64,000 nt of DNA from Saprospiraceae bacterium. GTDB taxonomy: Bacteria; Bacteroidota; Bacteroidia; Chitinophagales; Saprospiraceae. The stretch lies in contig JALHQW010000028.1 of the NCBI GenBank assembly GCA_022841745.1, positions 28,245-92,244 of the forward strand, written 5' to 3'. Of the stretch, positions 7,887-17,007 are shown one piece after another (within the stretch, counting starts at the first letter, position 1; each line of letters starts with the position of its first letter). The position numbers and the translations under genes are program-made. The notes below the pieces were generated by a model. It made no database searches and was not told where the DNA came from. It worked only from the letters and a program-made list of their open reading frames with translations.

Positions 7887-9995
7887 ATGATTCTAAGCAA
7901 AACCAACATACAAAAATCAACCCTCCAGACCGCCTTCCGCCTCATGGCCACGGCCAAGAGCATGACGGAGGTATTTGAAGAAAACTTCAAGTTCGTCGCC
8001 AAGTACGTCCATGCCACCAGCCGGGGGCACGAGGCCGCCCAAATCGCCCTCGGCCTGCAACTGTTGCCGCAGGACTGGGTAGCCCCCTATTACCGTGACG
8101 ACTCCATCCTCCTGTCCATCGGCATGACGCCCTACGACCTCATGCTCCAACTCATGGCCAAACGGGACGACCCCTTCTCCGGTGGCCGGGCCTACTACTG
8201 CCACCCCAGCCTAAAGGACGACGACAAGCCCAAAATCCCGCACCAATCCTCGGCAACTGGAATGCAAGCTATTCCAACAACCGGGGTGGCAATGGGCATC
8301 CAATACCATGAAAATATTTCGGATTACGGATTGCGGATTGCGGATTCAGCAGCCCCCCAATCCGCAATCCGAAATCCGAAATCCGAAATCGCTGTATGCA
8401 GCCTCGGCGATGCCTCCGTCACCGAAGGCGAGGTGGCTGAAGCCCTGCAAATGGCCGCCCTCAAGCAGTTACCTATCCTCTACTTCGTGCAGGACAACGG
8501 CTGGGACATCTCCGCCAATGCCGCCGAGACCCGTGCGCAGGATGCCGCCGATTACGCCAAAGGTTTTCACGGCATCGAAACGAGGCGCATGGACGGCAGC
8601 GATTTTTTCGATTGCTACGCAACCCTGCAAGAGGTCATCAAGACGATGCGGCGGGAGCGCAGGCCCTTTCTCGTGCATGTGAAAGTGCCGCTACTCAACC
8701 ACCACACCTCCGGCGTGCGCAAGGAATGGTACCGGGATGATTTGGAGGAGGCACAAAGCCGTGACCCCTACCCCATTTTCCGAAAGCAATTGCTCGAAGA
8801 AGGTTTCACGGAAAAGGAACTTAAAAAACTGGAGGGCGAAGCCCGGAAACTGGTCGAGGCCGACTACGAGCGGGCCAAGGCCGCCGAAGACCCACGCCCC
8901 GAAGACCTCTACACCCATGACTTCGCCCCGACACCCATCACCGAGGAACAGGGCGAGCGGGAACCTGCCAACGGCGAGGTGAAGGTGATGGTGGACTGCG
9001 CCCTCTTCGCCATTGAAGAACTGATGCACAAGCACCCGGAGTGCCTGCTGTACGGGCAAGACGTTGGCCGCAGGCTCGGCGGCGTGTTCCGGGAGGCAGC
9101 GACGCTGGCTGAGAAGTTCGGCGACCACCGGGTATTCAACACGCCCATCCAGGAGGCGTTCATCATTGGCAGCACGGTGGGCATGAGCGCCGTGGGGCTG
9201 CGGCCCATCGTGGAAGTGCAGTTCGCCGACTATATCTGGCCGGGGCTGAACCAGCTTTTCACGGAGGTGAGCCGCTCCTGCTACCTCTCCAACGGCAAGT
9301 GGCCCGTTAGCTGCATCATCCGGGTGCCCATCGGGGCGTATGGCAGCGGCGGGCCTTACCATTCGAGCAGCGTGGAGTCGGTTTTGACGAACATACGGGG
9401 CATCAAAATCGCCTACCCCAGCAATGGTGCCGACCTGAAAGGGCTGATGAAGGCCGCTTATTACGACCCGAATCCCATCGTGATTTTGGAGCACAAAGGA
9501 CTTTATTGGTCAAAAGTACGGGGCACGGAGACAGCCAAATGCGTGATGCCCGCCGAGGATTATGTATTGCCTTTCGGCAAGGCGAGGACGGTGGTTGTTG
9601 CGGAGCAAAACGAGGTGGAAAAAGGCCGCACGATGGGCGTCATCACCTACGGAATGGGCGTCCATTGGGCACTGAACGCCGCCAAGCAATACCCCGGCCA
9701 AGTGGAAGTGCTCGACCTGCGCACCCTGTACCCGTTGGACGAAGCCGCCATCTACACCATTGCGAAGCGCCATGGAAAATGCCTGGTAGTGACCGAGGAA
9801 CCCGTTAACAATACCTTCGCCCAGAGCATCGCCGCCCGCATTTCGGAGCATTGTTTCCAATGGCTCGATGCCCCCGTGCGCACGCTCGGCGCAGCGAACA
9901 TGCCCGCCGTGCCGCTCAACGAGACGCTGGAGCGGGAGATGATACCAAGCATTGAGAAGGTGGCCAAGGTAATGGGGGAAGTTTTGGGGTGGTGA
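7887..9995 (+). CDS. Fused 2-oxoacid (branched-chain) dehydrogenase E1 alpha-beta
   Basis: A 702-residue single-chain E1 component: an alpha half (about 1-330), a charged linker (330-365), and a beta half (about 365-702). E1 uses thiamine diphosphate to decarboxylate a 2-oxoacid and transfer the acyl group to E2. The ThDP motif begins with LGDASVTEG (alanine replaces the second glycine of GDG) and ends near DNGWDIS. The beta half has GQDVGRRLGGVF, VEVQFADY and the C-terminal TEEPVNNT segment. Similarity is to the 2-oxoisovalerate dehydrogenase type. About 25 residues around 144-168 (containing DYGLRIADSAAPQS) are encoded by an inverted heptamer repeat at 8317-8390, just before the ThDP motif; this looks like a tolerated insertion. 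E2/E3 genes are not in the window. Confidence 0.9.
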   Translation: MILSKTNIQKSTLQTAFRLMATAKSMTEVFEENFKFVAKYVHATSRGHEAAQIALGLQLLPQDWVAPYYRDDSILLSIGMTPYDLMLQLMAKRDDPFSGGRAYYCHPSLKDDDKPKIPHQSSATGMQAIPTTGVAMGIQYHENISDYGLRIADSAAPQSAIRNPKSEIAVCSLGDASVTEGEVAEALQMAALKQLPILYFVQDNGWDISANAAETRAQDAADYAKGFHGIETRRMDGSDFFDCYATLQEVIKTMRRERRPFLVHVKVPLLNHHTSGVRKEWYRDDLEEAQSRDPYPIFRKQLLEEGFTEKELKKLEGEARKLVEADYERAKAAEDPRPEDLYTHDFAPTPITEEQGEREPANGEVKVMVDCALFAIEELMHKHPECLLYGQDVGRRLGGVFREAATLAEKFGDHRVFNTPIQEAFIIGSTVGMSAVGLRPIVEVQFADYIWPGLNQLFTEVSRSCYLSNGKWPVSCIIRVPIGAYGSGGPYHSSSVESVLTNIRGIKIAYPSNGADLKGLMKAAYYDPNPIVILEHKGLYWSKVRGTETAKCVMPAEDYVLPFGKARTVVVAEQNEVEKGRTMGVITYGMGVHWALNAAKQYPGQVEVLDLRTLYPLDEAAIYTIAKRHGKCLVVTEEPVNNTFAQSIAARISEHCFQWLDAPVRTLGAANMPAVPLNETLEREMIPSIEKVAKVMGEVLGW
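8317..8388. repeat. Inverted heptamer repeat inside the E1 coding sequence
   Basis: The arms 8317-8346 and 8359-8388 are inverted copies matching at 28 of 30 bases, built from CGGATT-type heptamers, with a 12-base loop. The repeat is read through in frame without a stop. Confidence 0.85.
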
Positions 9996-10062
9996 AAATA
10001 TCGAAATTCATCTTTGCCTTTGCAGAATTTTTCCCCCATAATTTTTGCTTTATCTTCATTAT

Positions 10063-11703
10063 TTACCTCCCCACCACCAGCCTCGTCCCAGCCCTGGCCC
10101 TTCCATTTTCCAACAGCACCACATTGTACAGCCCTGCTGTCCACTCCGACACATCAAAACTGTGAAGGTAGGCATACGGCGGGAAGCGGTGCCGGTGCAC
10201 CGCCCGGCCCAGCATGTCCACCACCTGCACCTCGGCGACCACATGGCTGCCGTAGGCAGGCAGGGTGATGGCCACCTCCACTTGCCCGCTGGCCACCGTG
10301 GGCGATGCCGTGACGCCGTAGCGGCTTGCCCCTGTGGGGCCACCAGCCAGTGGCGGCTGGGCGCTGCTCAGGATGGTGTCGCAGCCGCTGCCCGTGAGGA
10401 GGCCGAGGCGGTAGTTGGGGTGGGGGGTGGAGTAGAGCCAGTAAGGTACATCAGGGCCGAGGCAGGAACCTGGGGCGTTGTCCGCAGCGATGCAGGTGCC
10501 GCTCGCAGCCCCTTTCTCGTCAGGGTACTCGATGGCGCTGTGTGTGGTGCGCCACAGGTTGTATATCTTCCCGTCTGGGCCGTGGGCAAATGTCCAAAAA
10601 CCACCAGCTGAGGAGGTGACATTTTGGTTGTCGTCCAGCGCATAAGGAATGCCACCGAGTTGCACCTTACTTACAGATATATCAGCCGCTTCTAAATCCC
10701 ATTGAGCAAACTCGCCGTAACCTGCGCCATACAGGTAGCGGCCAGACGGTGAGAACTCGTGCACGGAAATTGAACTGGGCAATATTTCACCATTTCCCCA
10801 ATCAAACGGTACAAAGCCCGTGCTGATGGTGTCAATAAGGGACACCTCCCCGCTGCACCGGTCAAAGGAGAGGAGCTTGGAATAGCCTAAGCCATATATA
10901 TCAACCAGTTTGGTCCCGTCCCTGGAGGGCTGCAGTAAATTGTGATTGGTAGCCTGCCAACCTTCGCAGGTGAACCAATCCGAACTAAGGCCTGGTATCT
11001 CGCTATCCAAGACCAGCACGACCGAATCCCTTTGCAGCAAAATGGACCAATATTTTAGCCCATCCTGGCTGCGCCGCACAGCCCACCAATCACGCCCGTT
11101 GCCATGCCTGACCAAGGCAAAGCTCGGTCCTGCAATCAGCCCCTCGGCAAAATAGCGGTTTTTATAGACCACTTTGCCACGCCCCCCGTTCGCCGACATG
11201 TCTATCTTGCTGATTTGCATCTTGGGAACGTCAAACAGGAAGCACCCACCCTCTTCACCATTAAGAACAAAGGAGTGGAGCATGTAATATATATGTCCGT
11301 CATTTGCATCGGGAATGATTTGATAGGTATAGGGTAGGTAATCCCAGTTCCAAAGTGTGTCAGCTCCGTTGATGCCGAAGTCGTCGTATGGAGAGCCTTG
11401 GTTAAATCCCTTGCCGCCTTCCATGATATTGTTGTCCCATGAAGCCACTACATTTCCATTGGTATAGAATTGAAGTTCTCCTGCTTCATTGCTAATGGCT
11501 ATCACCCCATTTTCAATATGAATTTCGGAAGTATCGGAAACCACTTGGTATCCGATGCCATTATCTCCAAACTCCATAAAAACAGGTTGGTAGATTAGGC
11601 CCCATCCAAGCCAGTGCCTGTCATATTGCTGGCAATAAGCAATTTGGTCAAGTGCCAACATTATTCCAAAGGCAGCAATGAATTGGTGTATATTTTTTTT
11701 CAT
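10063..11703 (-). CDS. T9SS cargo protein with C-terminal sorting domain
   Basis: A 546-residue exported protein. I start it at the ATG at 11701-11703 (MKKNIHQF...), which gives a proper signal peptide ending near QIAYCQQ; an in-frame TTG eight codons upstream is less likely. The middle contains repeated beta-rich segments about a person-readable layout (YGAGYGEFAQWDLE, GGFWTFAHGPDGKIYNLW) that suggest a beta-propeller. The last 80 residues have the type A sorting-domain pattern (VVDMLGRAVHRH, then AGLYNVVLLENG, ending RLVVGR), which directs secretion through the type IX system and attachment to the cell surface. Function is unknown. The gene lies downstream of another T9SS cargo gene, separated by a terminator. 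Confidence 0.85.
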   Translation of the reverse strand: MKKNIHQFIAAFGIMLALDQIAYCQQYDRHWLGWGLIYQPVFMEFGDNGIGYQVVSDTSEIHIENGVIAISNEAGELQFYTNGNVVASWDNNIMEGGKGFNQGSPYDDFGINGADTLWNWDYLPYTYQIIPDANDGHIYYMLHSFVLNGEEGGCFLFDVPKMQISKIDMSANGGRGKVVYKNRYFAEGLIAGPSFALVRHGNGRDWWAVRRSQDGLKYWSILLQRDSVVLVLDSEIPGLSSDWFTCEGWQATNHNLLQPSRDGTKLVDIYGLGYSKLLSFDRCSGEVSLIDTISTGFVPFDWGNGEILPSSISVHEFSPSGRYLYGAGYGEFAQWDLEAADISVSKVQLGGIPYALDDNQNVTSSAGGFWTFAHGPDGKIYNLWRTTHSAIEYPDEKGAASGTCIAADNAPGSCLGPDVPYWLYSTPHPNYRLGLLTGSGCDTILSSAQPPLAGGPTGASRYGVTASPTVASGQVEVAITLPAYGSHVVAEVQVVDMLGRAVHRHRFPPYAYLHSFDVSEWTAGLYNVVLLENGRARAGTRLVVGR

Positions 11704-11723
11704 TTTGAAAGCTGAATTGTTGG

Positions 11724-11773
11724 ACAAAAAAATGAGGCTGCCCTTCCCGCGTTGGCAAAAGCAGCCTCATTTT
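11724..11773 (-). terminator. Rho-independent terminator of the 1332-residue T9SS gene
   Basis: Arms 11729-11741 and 11761-11773 pair perfectly over 13 bases (core ATGAGGCTGC). On the reverse strand the hairpin is followed by a run of seven T residues (11724-11730). It lies between the two leftward T9SS genes, so they are probably separate transcripts. Confidence 0.85.
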
Positions 11774-11783
11774 AAGAACATAA

Positions 11784-14700
11784 TCAACGATGTTGGACGA
11801 TAAAGGTCTGGCTAAACGTTTCCTTGCCACGGATTGCCCGTGCCACGTAAACGCCGTCGTGCCAGCCCTTCACGGGCACGGCCAGTTCCCCATTTTTCAG
11901 TGACAGGGTGACAGTATGTACCTCCTGACCGCTCAGGGTCAGGAACTGCACCTTTACGGAGCTGCCATCGTTGGGCAAGTTCAAGGATACCCGCACCTCG
12001 TCATCAGCCGGATTTGGCACGATGCGCAGCATGAGGCTGTTCGCTGCACCTGGAGCCGCTGCACCCTCTGCGCTGCGGCCTCCCAAGCCGTTGCAGTTGT
12101 CTTCGTCATAGTATTCCTTAAGCCAGGTCTCACAGAGGCCCCTGGCACCCATGACTGCCCTGCCGCCAACGTTCAGGCAGGTCTGTGCGATGGTGCGTAG
12201 GTCTGCAATGGCAGCGGCATCTGGCGCTGTTCCAGCCAAATGGTTGAGTGCTATCTGGTTGTAACGCTTCTCGCTCCATGTGTGCGTGGTGCTTTCGTCC
12301 ACGGCGGCGTTCTGCATCAATAACTGGCTAACAGTAGCCTGTACGGTCGGATAGAACTGGTTGTCCGCTAGTTCCAGTTGGGCAGCCAGCATATCGCTTT
12401 GTAGCTGGGCAGCATCAATCTGTGGCTGTAAATTGGCCTCCAAATTGGGGTCGGCCATGATGGCTGCCAACCAGCCTTCCATTTGGTCGGATAATGCGGC
12501 GAGGTCAGCACGGGTTGATGCCTGAGACGCCTGGTGGGTCGCTATGCTGTTCATCAATTGCTGCCAAGCCCTGCGCAGCGACTCACTTTGGCCAATAAAG
12601 CTGGCATCTTGTGCAGACTTGAAGCCGGACAGGGTGGCATTACTGCTTACCCAATTTGGTTGCGCCAACAGTAGCCCATATATTTCCTGCCTCATCATCG
12701 CCTGTTCCGCTGGCGTCAACCCACTCCAGTAGGCGGGGTCCTGTACGATGGATGCCCATGTCCCCGCTGGGTCCGGGTCCAGTGGTGACATCGCTGCTAC
12801 GGCATCATTTGCGCTTGTACAGAAATTGGTATCGGGAATACTATCTATGAGAACCCCAGGTGTGTTTTGGACAAATAAAGCCGCTGGATTGCTAGAAGGG
12901 TGCATAACGGTATTGGGAGGTGCACCAAAGGGAAACGCAAACCGACAAGCTGCAACAATTATGCTCGAAGTGCTTGAATGCACTGCCTCATTTCCATTCC
13001 GCTCATGCCACTTGTTATACTGGTTGTGAAGCTGAGGGCCGGTTTGGACGCCTGGGTTGTACAGTATGCTTTCAAAATCGCTGCTGCGGAAGGTGTTCCA
13101 CCTGATAAGGGAGCCATTGACCGCATTTCCGTCCCCCGTGAATATCAAGTCACGCTTGTTCCACCGAAGGTTGTTGCTGCTGTATTCGACTTCAAAGCTG
13201 GAATTAGCGTTAATGCCCCTGGTCTTATCTCGGACATCGTTGCAGTCCACCCTACCGGCGCCACCTTCCCTCAAGTTGATGCCAGTGATGCCAGCTGGGT
13301 TGAGGAGCTTGTTCCTCCGGGCGCTAAAGCCCCTGGCATTGGTGATGCCGATGCCGACCCCATTATTGTTCAACAGTACATCAATGGTGTTGTCAAGAAT
13401 GTTGTAGTCCTGGTCCATTTCGGCAGGGCTGGCCAACACGATGCCTCCGTTCAGACTGGAACTGGAGCCAGTGGATATGTTCATCATATTGCTGTTCAGA
13501 TTGAGGACATTGTCGGCGGAATTGATGGCGCCATTGATGCCGAAGCCAAACTGGGTGCCGCCATTGGTGTTGATGGTATTGCCCTTTATGGTGCCTGAGA
13601 TTTTTGCCTGGCTGCCCACGATGAGTTCATAGCCGGCTGCTACGTCGCCTATAAAAATGGACTGGTTAGAAGTGGAAGCTGTGAGGGTATGCTTCCCGCC
13701 AGTGATGTTGTCCCTAACAGCGACCGACCTTGCCTTGCTCTGGTCTGTCTGGAAATTCGTGAACCCAATCTGGTCGATGTTCAGCGAAGAATTGGGGGAG
13801 TTTGACCACAGAAAGTCAATGCCAATCGCAGCGTCGCCAGGAGCGTTGTTGAACGGCAGTGGAACAGGGTCATAATCCTTCAAAGTATGGATTTCAAAGT
13901 TCCTGACCCTCAGTCTGCTGTTGTTGAAATTGAAGGCTTTCTCATAGTTGAACACTTCGTTTTCCGCTCCGCCCGCAATATTGACCGTCAACTGCGGGTT
14001 GACATTGGCGAAGTCGAAAGCGTTTGCTGACTGACAACCGCAAACATGGGGGTTTTCCTGTGCGCCATTCATGGTATTGCCTGAGAAACTATTGGCGAAG
14101 TTGACAAACTGTCTTTCAGATTTTATCCTATAAAAATTATTGATGAAAAACGAGCCCGTGCTCAGGATTTGCGGGAAAAGCCCACCGGACACCACGCCCA
14201 AGGTAGTCGGGTAACGGATTGCGTAGTCGGCATCCATGAGGCTGGCACCACCCAAGGTGATACGAGTGCGCCCCTCGGAGTGGAGACCCCGCCAACGGCA
14301 GCAGCCGCCGTTGCCAGTGAGCCTGACGGCACTTTGAATGACCGTTCCATTCAGCGTGAGCCCAATAAATGCGGTTGTATTGAAAGGACCTGGAATAAGT
14401 ACCTCTGAGTCAAAGCCCATATTCCAAGTGCCAACTCCAAACGCAGCGGTCACATTGGCTACCAGTGTGCCATCAATGAACAGGGGCCAAGGGGCGTTGG
14501 CATTCTGCACGATAAACTGCCGCACGGTCTGGCCTGTGAAAGGCAGGATGTCCGTAAAGAACAACTGTTGGTTGGGTGTTCCTATGAAAGCTCCCTGCGG
14601 GTGGGGGGCACATGCGGTGTACGAAGCCGTATCCTCACAGCAGATAATAATATGTGTAACACATACCTCTCCCGTAAAATCTATGAAATTAGTGAACAAG

Positions 14701-15782
14701 TGGTCGGGCGGGTTAGTACCAATAAATACGGTGCTATCGCTAAACACCCAAATATGGGTAGCTTCCACAATGCTGCTTTGGCACTCTGCATCAGAAATCC
14801 GGTACAGTGGGTTGACACAAGAAGGGCTGGGGCTTATCGCATTGATTTCGAAGTAAGGGTTTAGGCAGCAGCCGGGTATGTTGACCCATTCGCAGCACTG
14901 AACGGTATCACCGGGAAATGGCACGTACGCGTAGCACACATAATAGTTGCCAGGGTCGGGATAATCATGGGAAACATTGGGGCCGTTAACCACACCGCTG
15001 GTGCTGTCGCCAAAATCCACCGAAATGGGGAAATAGGCACTTTCCAGGTCAAACAGCAGGGAGGCTACCCAGGTGCATGGCTCCACCGATAATACGCTGA
15101 TGGCATCGGCAGGGCAAGTGCAAGCGGGTGGTGCGACCACCTGTATCGGATAGCAACAGGTGACGATGCCAATCTCCCCGACCGTGTAGGTTAAGCAGAC
15201 ATCATAAGTGCCTGGCTGGCTATACGTATGGGTGATTTCGGTAGCGGAGGTCTGTTGCGCCAAGCTCCCATCACCGAAGGTAATTACATAAGGCGTGCTT
15301 ATTCCGCTGACATCGATGGTGATGGTCGTTTCCAACTTGCAGTTTTTGACATTCGCCGTCACGATATCCTTCTCGCAAAGTGTATCGGGGAAAATGAAGA
15401 TTGTTCTAAAACAGACCAATGAATCCCCTTGGGTATTATAAACCACATGCCGGAGGGTGAACGTCGGACCGAAGTTGGCGGAGGAAAACTGCCAGCAAGG
15501 GTTGGGCAGGTTGCTGGTGGCGATGGCTGGTGGCGCAAAGCCATCCCAAACTTGCCAGCTCTGTACAGCGAACTGGGCAGTCGCTTGGGCGCAGACCTCG
15601 TAATTGCCGTTGGACAAAATGGATGCGGAAGTGACCAAGAACCCGCAGTCCAGGGTCGTCAAAGAAGTACCGTTCGCAAAATTGTTGGCCACGTTTGATA
15701 GGTTCCTGCACACTGGCGTTTCTGAAAAGTAGTTGGTAGCGGCAGCTTGCATCGAGAGTAGAAGTAGCAGTGCTTGCAGCAC
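11784..15782 (-). CDS. Giant PKD and beta-helix T9SS surface protein
   Basis: About 1332 residues. After a hydrophobic leader (LQALLLLLSMQAAA) come three PKD-like modules (about 155-390; FGDGSLAQQ, VDFGDSTSG and VFSDSTVFIG are their turn motifs). A long Asn/Gly-rich region follows that resembles a right-handed parallel beta-helix (about 560-900). A helical Ala/Gln-rich segment (1010-1220) precedes a type A T9SS sorting domain (about 1250-1332, ending in TFIVQHR). Such proteins are surface adhesins or carbohydrate-binding proteins. The only start in this frame is a GTG at 15780-15782, without a positively charged n-region; an ATG at 15842-15844 lies in another frame and would give a good leader if one base were gained or lost. 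The N-terminus is therefore uncertain. Confidence 0.85.
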   Translation of the reverse strand: MLQALLLLLSMQAAATNYFSETPVCRNLSNVANNFANGTSLTTLDCGFLVTSASILSNGNYEVCAQATAQFAVQSWQVWDGFAPPAIATSNLPNPCWQFSSANFGPTFTLRHVVYNTQGDSLVCFRTIFIFPDTLCEKDIVTANVKNCKLETTITIDVSGISTPYVITFGDGSLAQQTSATEITHTYSQPGTYDVCLTYTVGEIGIVTCCYPIQVVAPPACTCPADAISVLSVEPCTWVASLLFDLESAYFPISVDFGDSTSGVVNGPNVSHDYPDPGNYYVCYAYVPFPGDTVQCCEWVNIPGCCLNPYFEINAISPSPSCVNPLYRISDAECQSSIVEATHIWVFSDSTVFIGTNPPDHLFTNFIDFTGEVCVTHIIICCEDTASYTACAPHPQGAFIGTPNQQLFFTDILPFTGQTVRQFIVQNANAPWPLFIDGTLVANVTAAFGVGTWNMGFDSEVLIPGPFNTTAFIGLTLNGTVIQSAVRLTGNGGCCRWRGLHSEGRTRITLGGASLMDADYAIRYPTTLGVVSGGLFPQILSTGSFFINNFYRIKSERQFVNFANSFSGNTMNGAQENPHVCGCQSANAFDFANVNPQLTVNIAGGAENEVFNYEKAFNFNNSRLRVRNFEIHTLKDYDPVPLPFNNAPGDAAIGIDFLWSNSPNSSLNIDQIGFTNFQTDQSKARSVAVRDNITGGKHTLTASTSNQSIFIGDVAAGYELIVGSQAKISGTIKGNTINTNGGTQFGFGINGAINSADNVLNLNSNMMNISTGSSSSLNGGIVLASPAEMDQDYNILDNTIDVLLNNNGVGIGITNARGFSARRNKLLNPAGITGINLREGGAGRVDCNDVRDKTRGINANSSFEVEYSSNNLRWNKRDLIFTGDGNAVNGSLIRWNTFRSSDFESILYNPGVQTGPQLHNQYNKWHERNGNEAVHSSTSSIIVAACRFAFPFGAPPNTVMHPSSNPAALFVQNTPGVLIDSIPDTNFCTSANDAVAAMSPLDPDPAGTWASIVQDPAYWSGLTPAEQAMMRQEIYGLLLAQPNWVSSNATLSGFKSAQDASFIGQSESLRRAWQQLMNSIATHQASQASTRADLAALSDQMEGWLAAIMADPNLEANLQPQIDAAQLQSDMLAAQLELADNQFYPTVQATVSQLLMQNAAVDESTTHTWSEKRYNQIALNHLAGTAPDAAAIADLRTIAQTCLNVGGRAVMGARGLCETWLKEYYDEDNCNGLGGRSAEGAAAPGAANSLMLRIVPNPADDEVRVSLNLPNDGSSVKVQFLTLSGQEVHTVTLSLKNGELAVPVKGWHDGVYVARAIRGKETFSQTFIVQHR

Positions 15783-16227
15783 CCTCGGCAGTATCCTGTT
15801 TGAGGCCGCAGGTCGCTGGGTGCAATCATGCTGTTTGTTTTCATTTAACCAAAATTGTGTCGTTGTGTCGTTGTGTCGTTGTGTCGTTGCGTCGTTGCGT
15901 CGTTGCGTCGTTGCGTAAGAAAACCACGGTGTCTGAGATTTGAAGAAAATGTGTCATAAAAATAGTTTATAGGTTATGAAAAAAATGAAAAACCTTTGTG
16001 TGTGTTTACCATCAACCAGAAATAATACATAGCGAACCCGCCCGACCCATGGTCGGGTCAATTTTAAGAAAGCCTTATTTAATGTTTGTGTGGATTAAGA
16101 AAAATTTTGTGCAATATATGGCCTGAGTTGTTTAAGGCAAAATTATTTAACATTTTTTTTCAAATTTACAAACTTTGGCTATGGCCGCACATGATGGCCA
16201 AAACGCCACTTAACAACGACAAACGTT
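15783..16227. other. Divergent spacer with octamer array and hairpin
   Basis: The spacer between the leftward giant T9SS gene and the rightward hydrolase gene holds an octamer array (15855-15917) and a hairpin CCCGACC-CAT-GGTCGGG at 16041-16057. The hairpin is followed by TCAATTTT and may be a weak terminator or leader structure. The rest is AT-rich. No complete Bacteroidota promoter stands out. Confidence 0.5.
15855..15917. repeat. Tandem 8-mer repeat (GTGTCGTT / GCGTCGTT)
   Basis: About seven to eight contiguous copies of an 8-base unit. Copies in the left half have T, and in the right half C, at the second position (GTGTCGTT then GCGTCGTT). There are no spacers between units, so this is not a CRISPR array. 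It sits close to the start of the giant T9SS gene. Confidence 0.85.
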
Positions 16228-16914
16228 TTGAAACTCATCCTACTACACGGCGCCCTCGGCGCTGCCTCCACCATGACGCCACTATCGGAGCGGCTCCGCC
16301 ACAATGGTTTTGCTCCACAAACCCTGAACTTCCCTGGCCACGGCGGCGCTCCCTTTTCGGAGGGCTTCGGCATCGAACAGTTTGCCAAAGAAGTGCTGCG
16401 TTTCATGGATGAAAAGGGCCTCGAAAAAGTGGACATCTTCGGCTACAGCATGGGCGGCTATGTGGCGCTGCATCTGGCCAGCCAGCACCCTGAGCGGGTG
16501 GGTCGCATCATCACTTTAGCTACCAAGTTCGATTGGACGCCAGAAGGGGCCGAGCGGGAAGCCAAAATGCTCGACCCTGAAAAAATCGAGGCGAAAGTAC
16601 CTGCCTTTGCTGCGCAATTGAGGGAGCGCCATGCCCCCAACGACTGGAAGCTGTTGCTCCGCAAAACCGCCGACATGATGCTTGAACTCGGACAGCGCCC
16701 GCTGCTCACGCCCACTGTTTTATCGAAAATAATAAACCCCTGCCACATCTGCCTCGGCGATGGAGACCAGATGGTGAGCCTCGCCGAAACCACCCAAGCT
16801 GCAGAGACATTGCCCAACGGGCAACTGCATGTTTTGGAACAAACGCCACACCCCTTCGAGAAGGTGGATTTGGATGCCTTGTACTACGTCATACGTTCGT
16901 TTTTGCTTGCCTGA
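16228..16914 (+). CDS. Alpha/beta hydrolase
   Basis: A 228-residue alpha/beta hydrolase-fold protein. It shows the oxyanion turn LLHGALG (5-11), the nucleophile elbow GYSMGG (serine 74), an acid candidate D177/D179 in LGDGDQMV, and histidine 207 in QTPHPFE, forming a plausible Ser-Asp-His triad. The start is a TTG: reading back in frame there is a TGA at 16192 and no ATG between, and the first strand MKLILLHG needs this start. The substrate cannot be predicted. The MFS transporter gene follows after 93 bases on the same strand. Confidence 0.85.
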   Translation: MKLILLHGALGAASTMTPLSERLRHNGFAPQTLNFPGHGGAPFSEGFGIEQFAKEVLRFMDEKGLEKVDIFGYSMGGYVALHLASQHPERVGRIITLATKFDWTPEGAEREAKMLDPEKIEAKVPAFAAQLRERHAPNDWKLLLRKTADMMLELGQRPLLTPTVLSKIINPCHICLGDGDQMVSLAETTQAAETLPNGQLHVLEQTPHPFEKVDLDALYYVIRSFLLA

Positions 16915-17007
16915 AAAAACAAATTGGCCAATTTCCTTTTCGATTTCCCACCTTCGCCTTACATTTTCGGCCAATTTCACAACTAAACGAAAAACAAACA
17001 TTCAATT

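Noticed and set aside
15855..15917. A possible CRISPR array at the tandem octamers (also at 18684 and 54419)
   Set aside because: Units are 7-8 bases and contiguous, with no spacers and no cas genes anywhere in the window.
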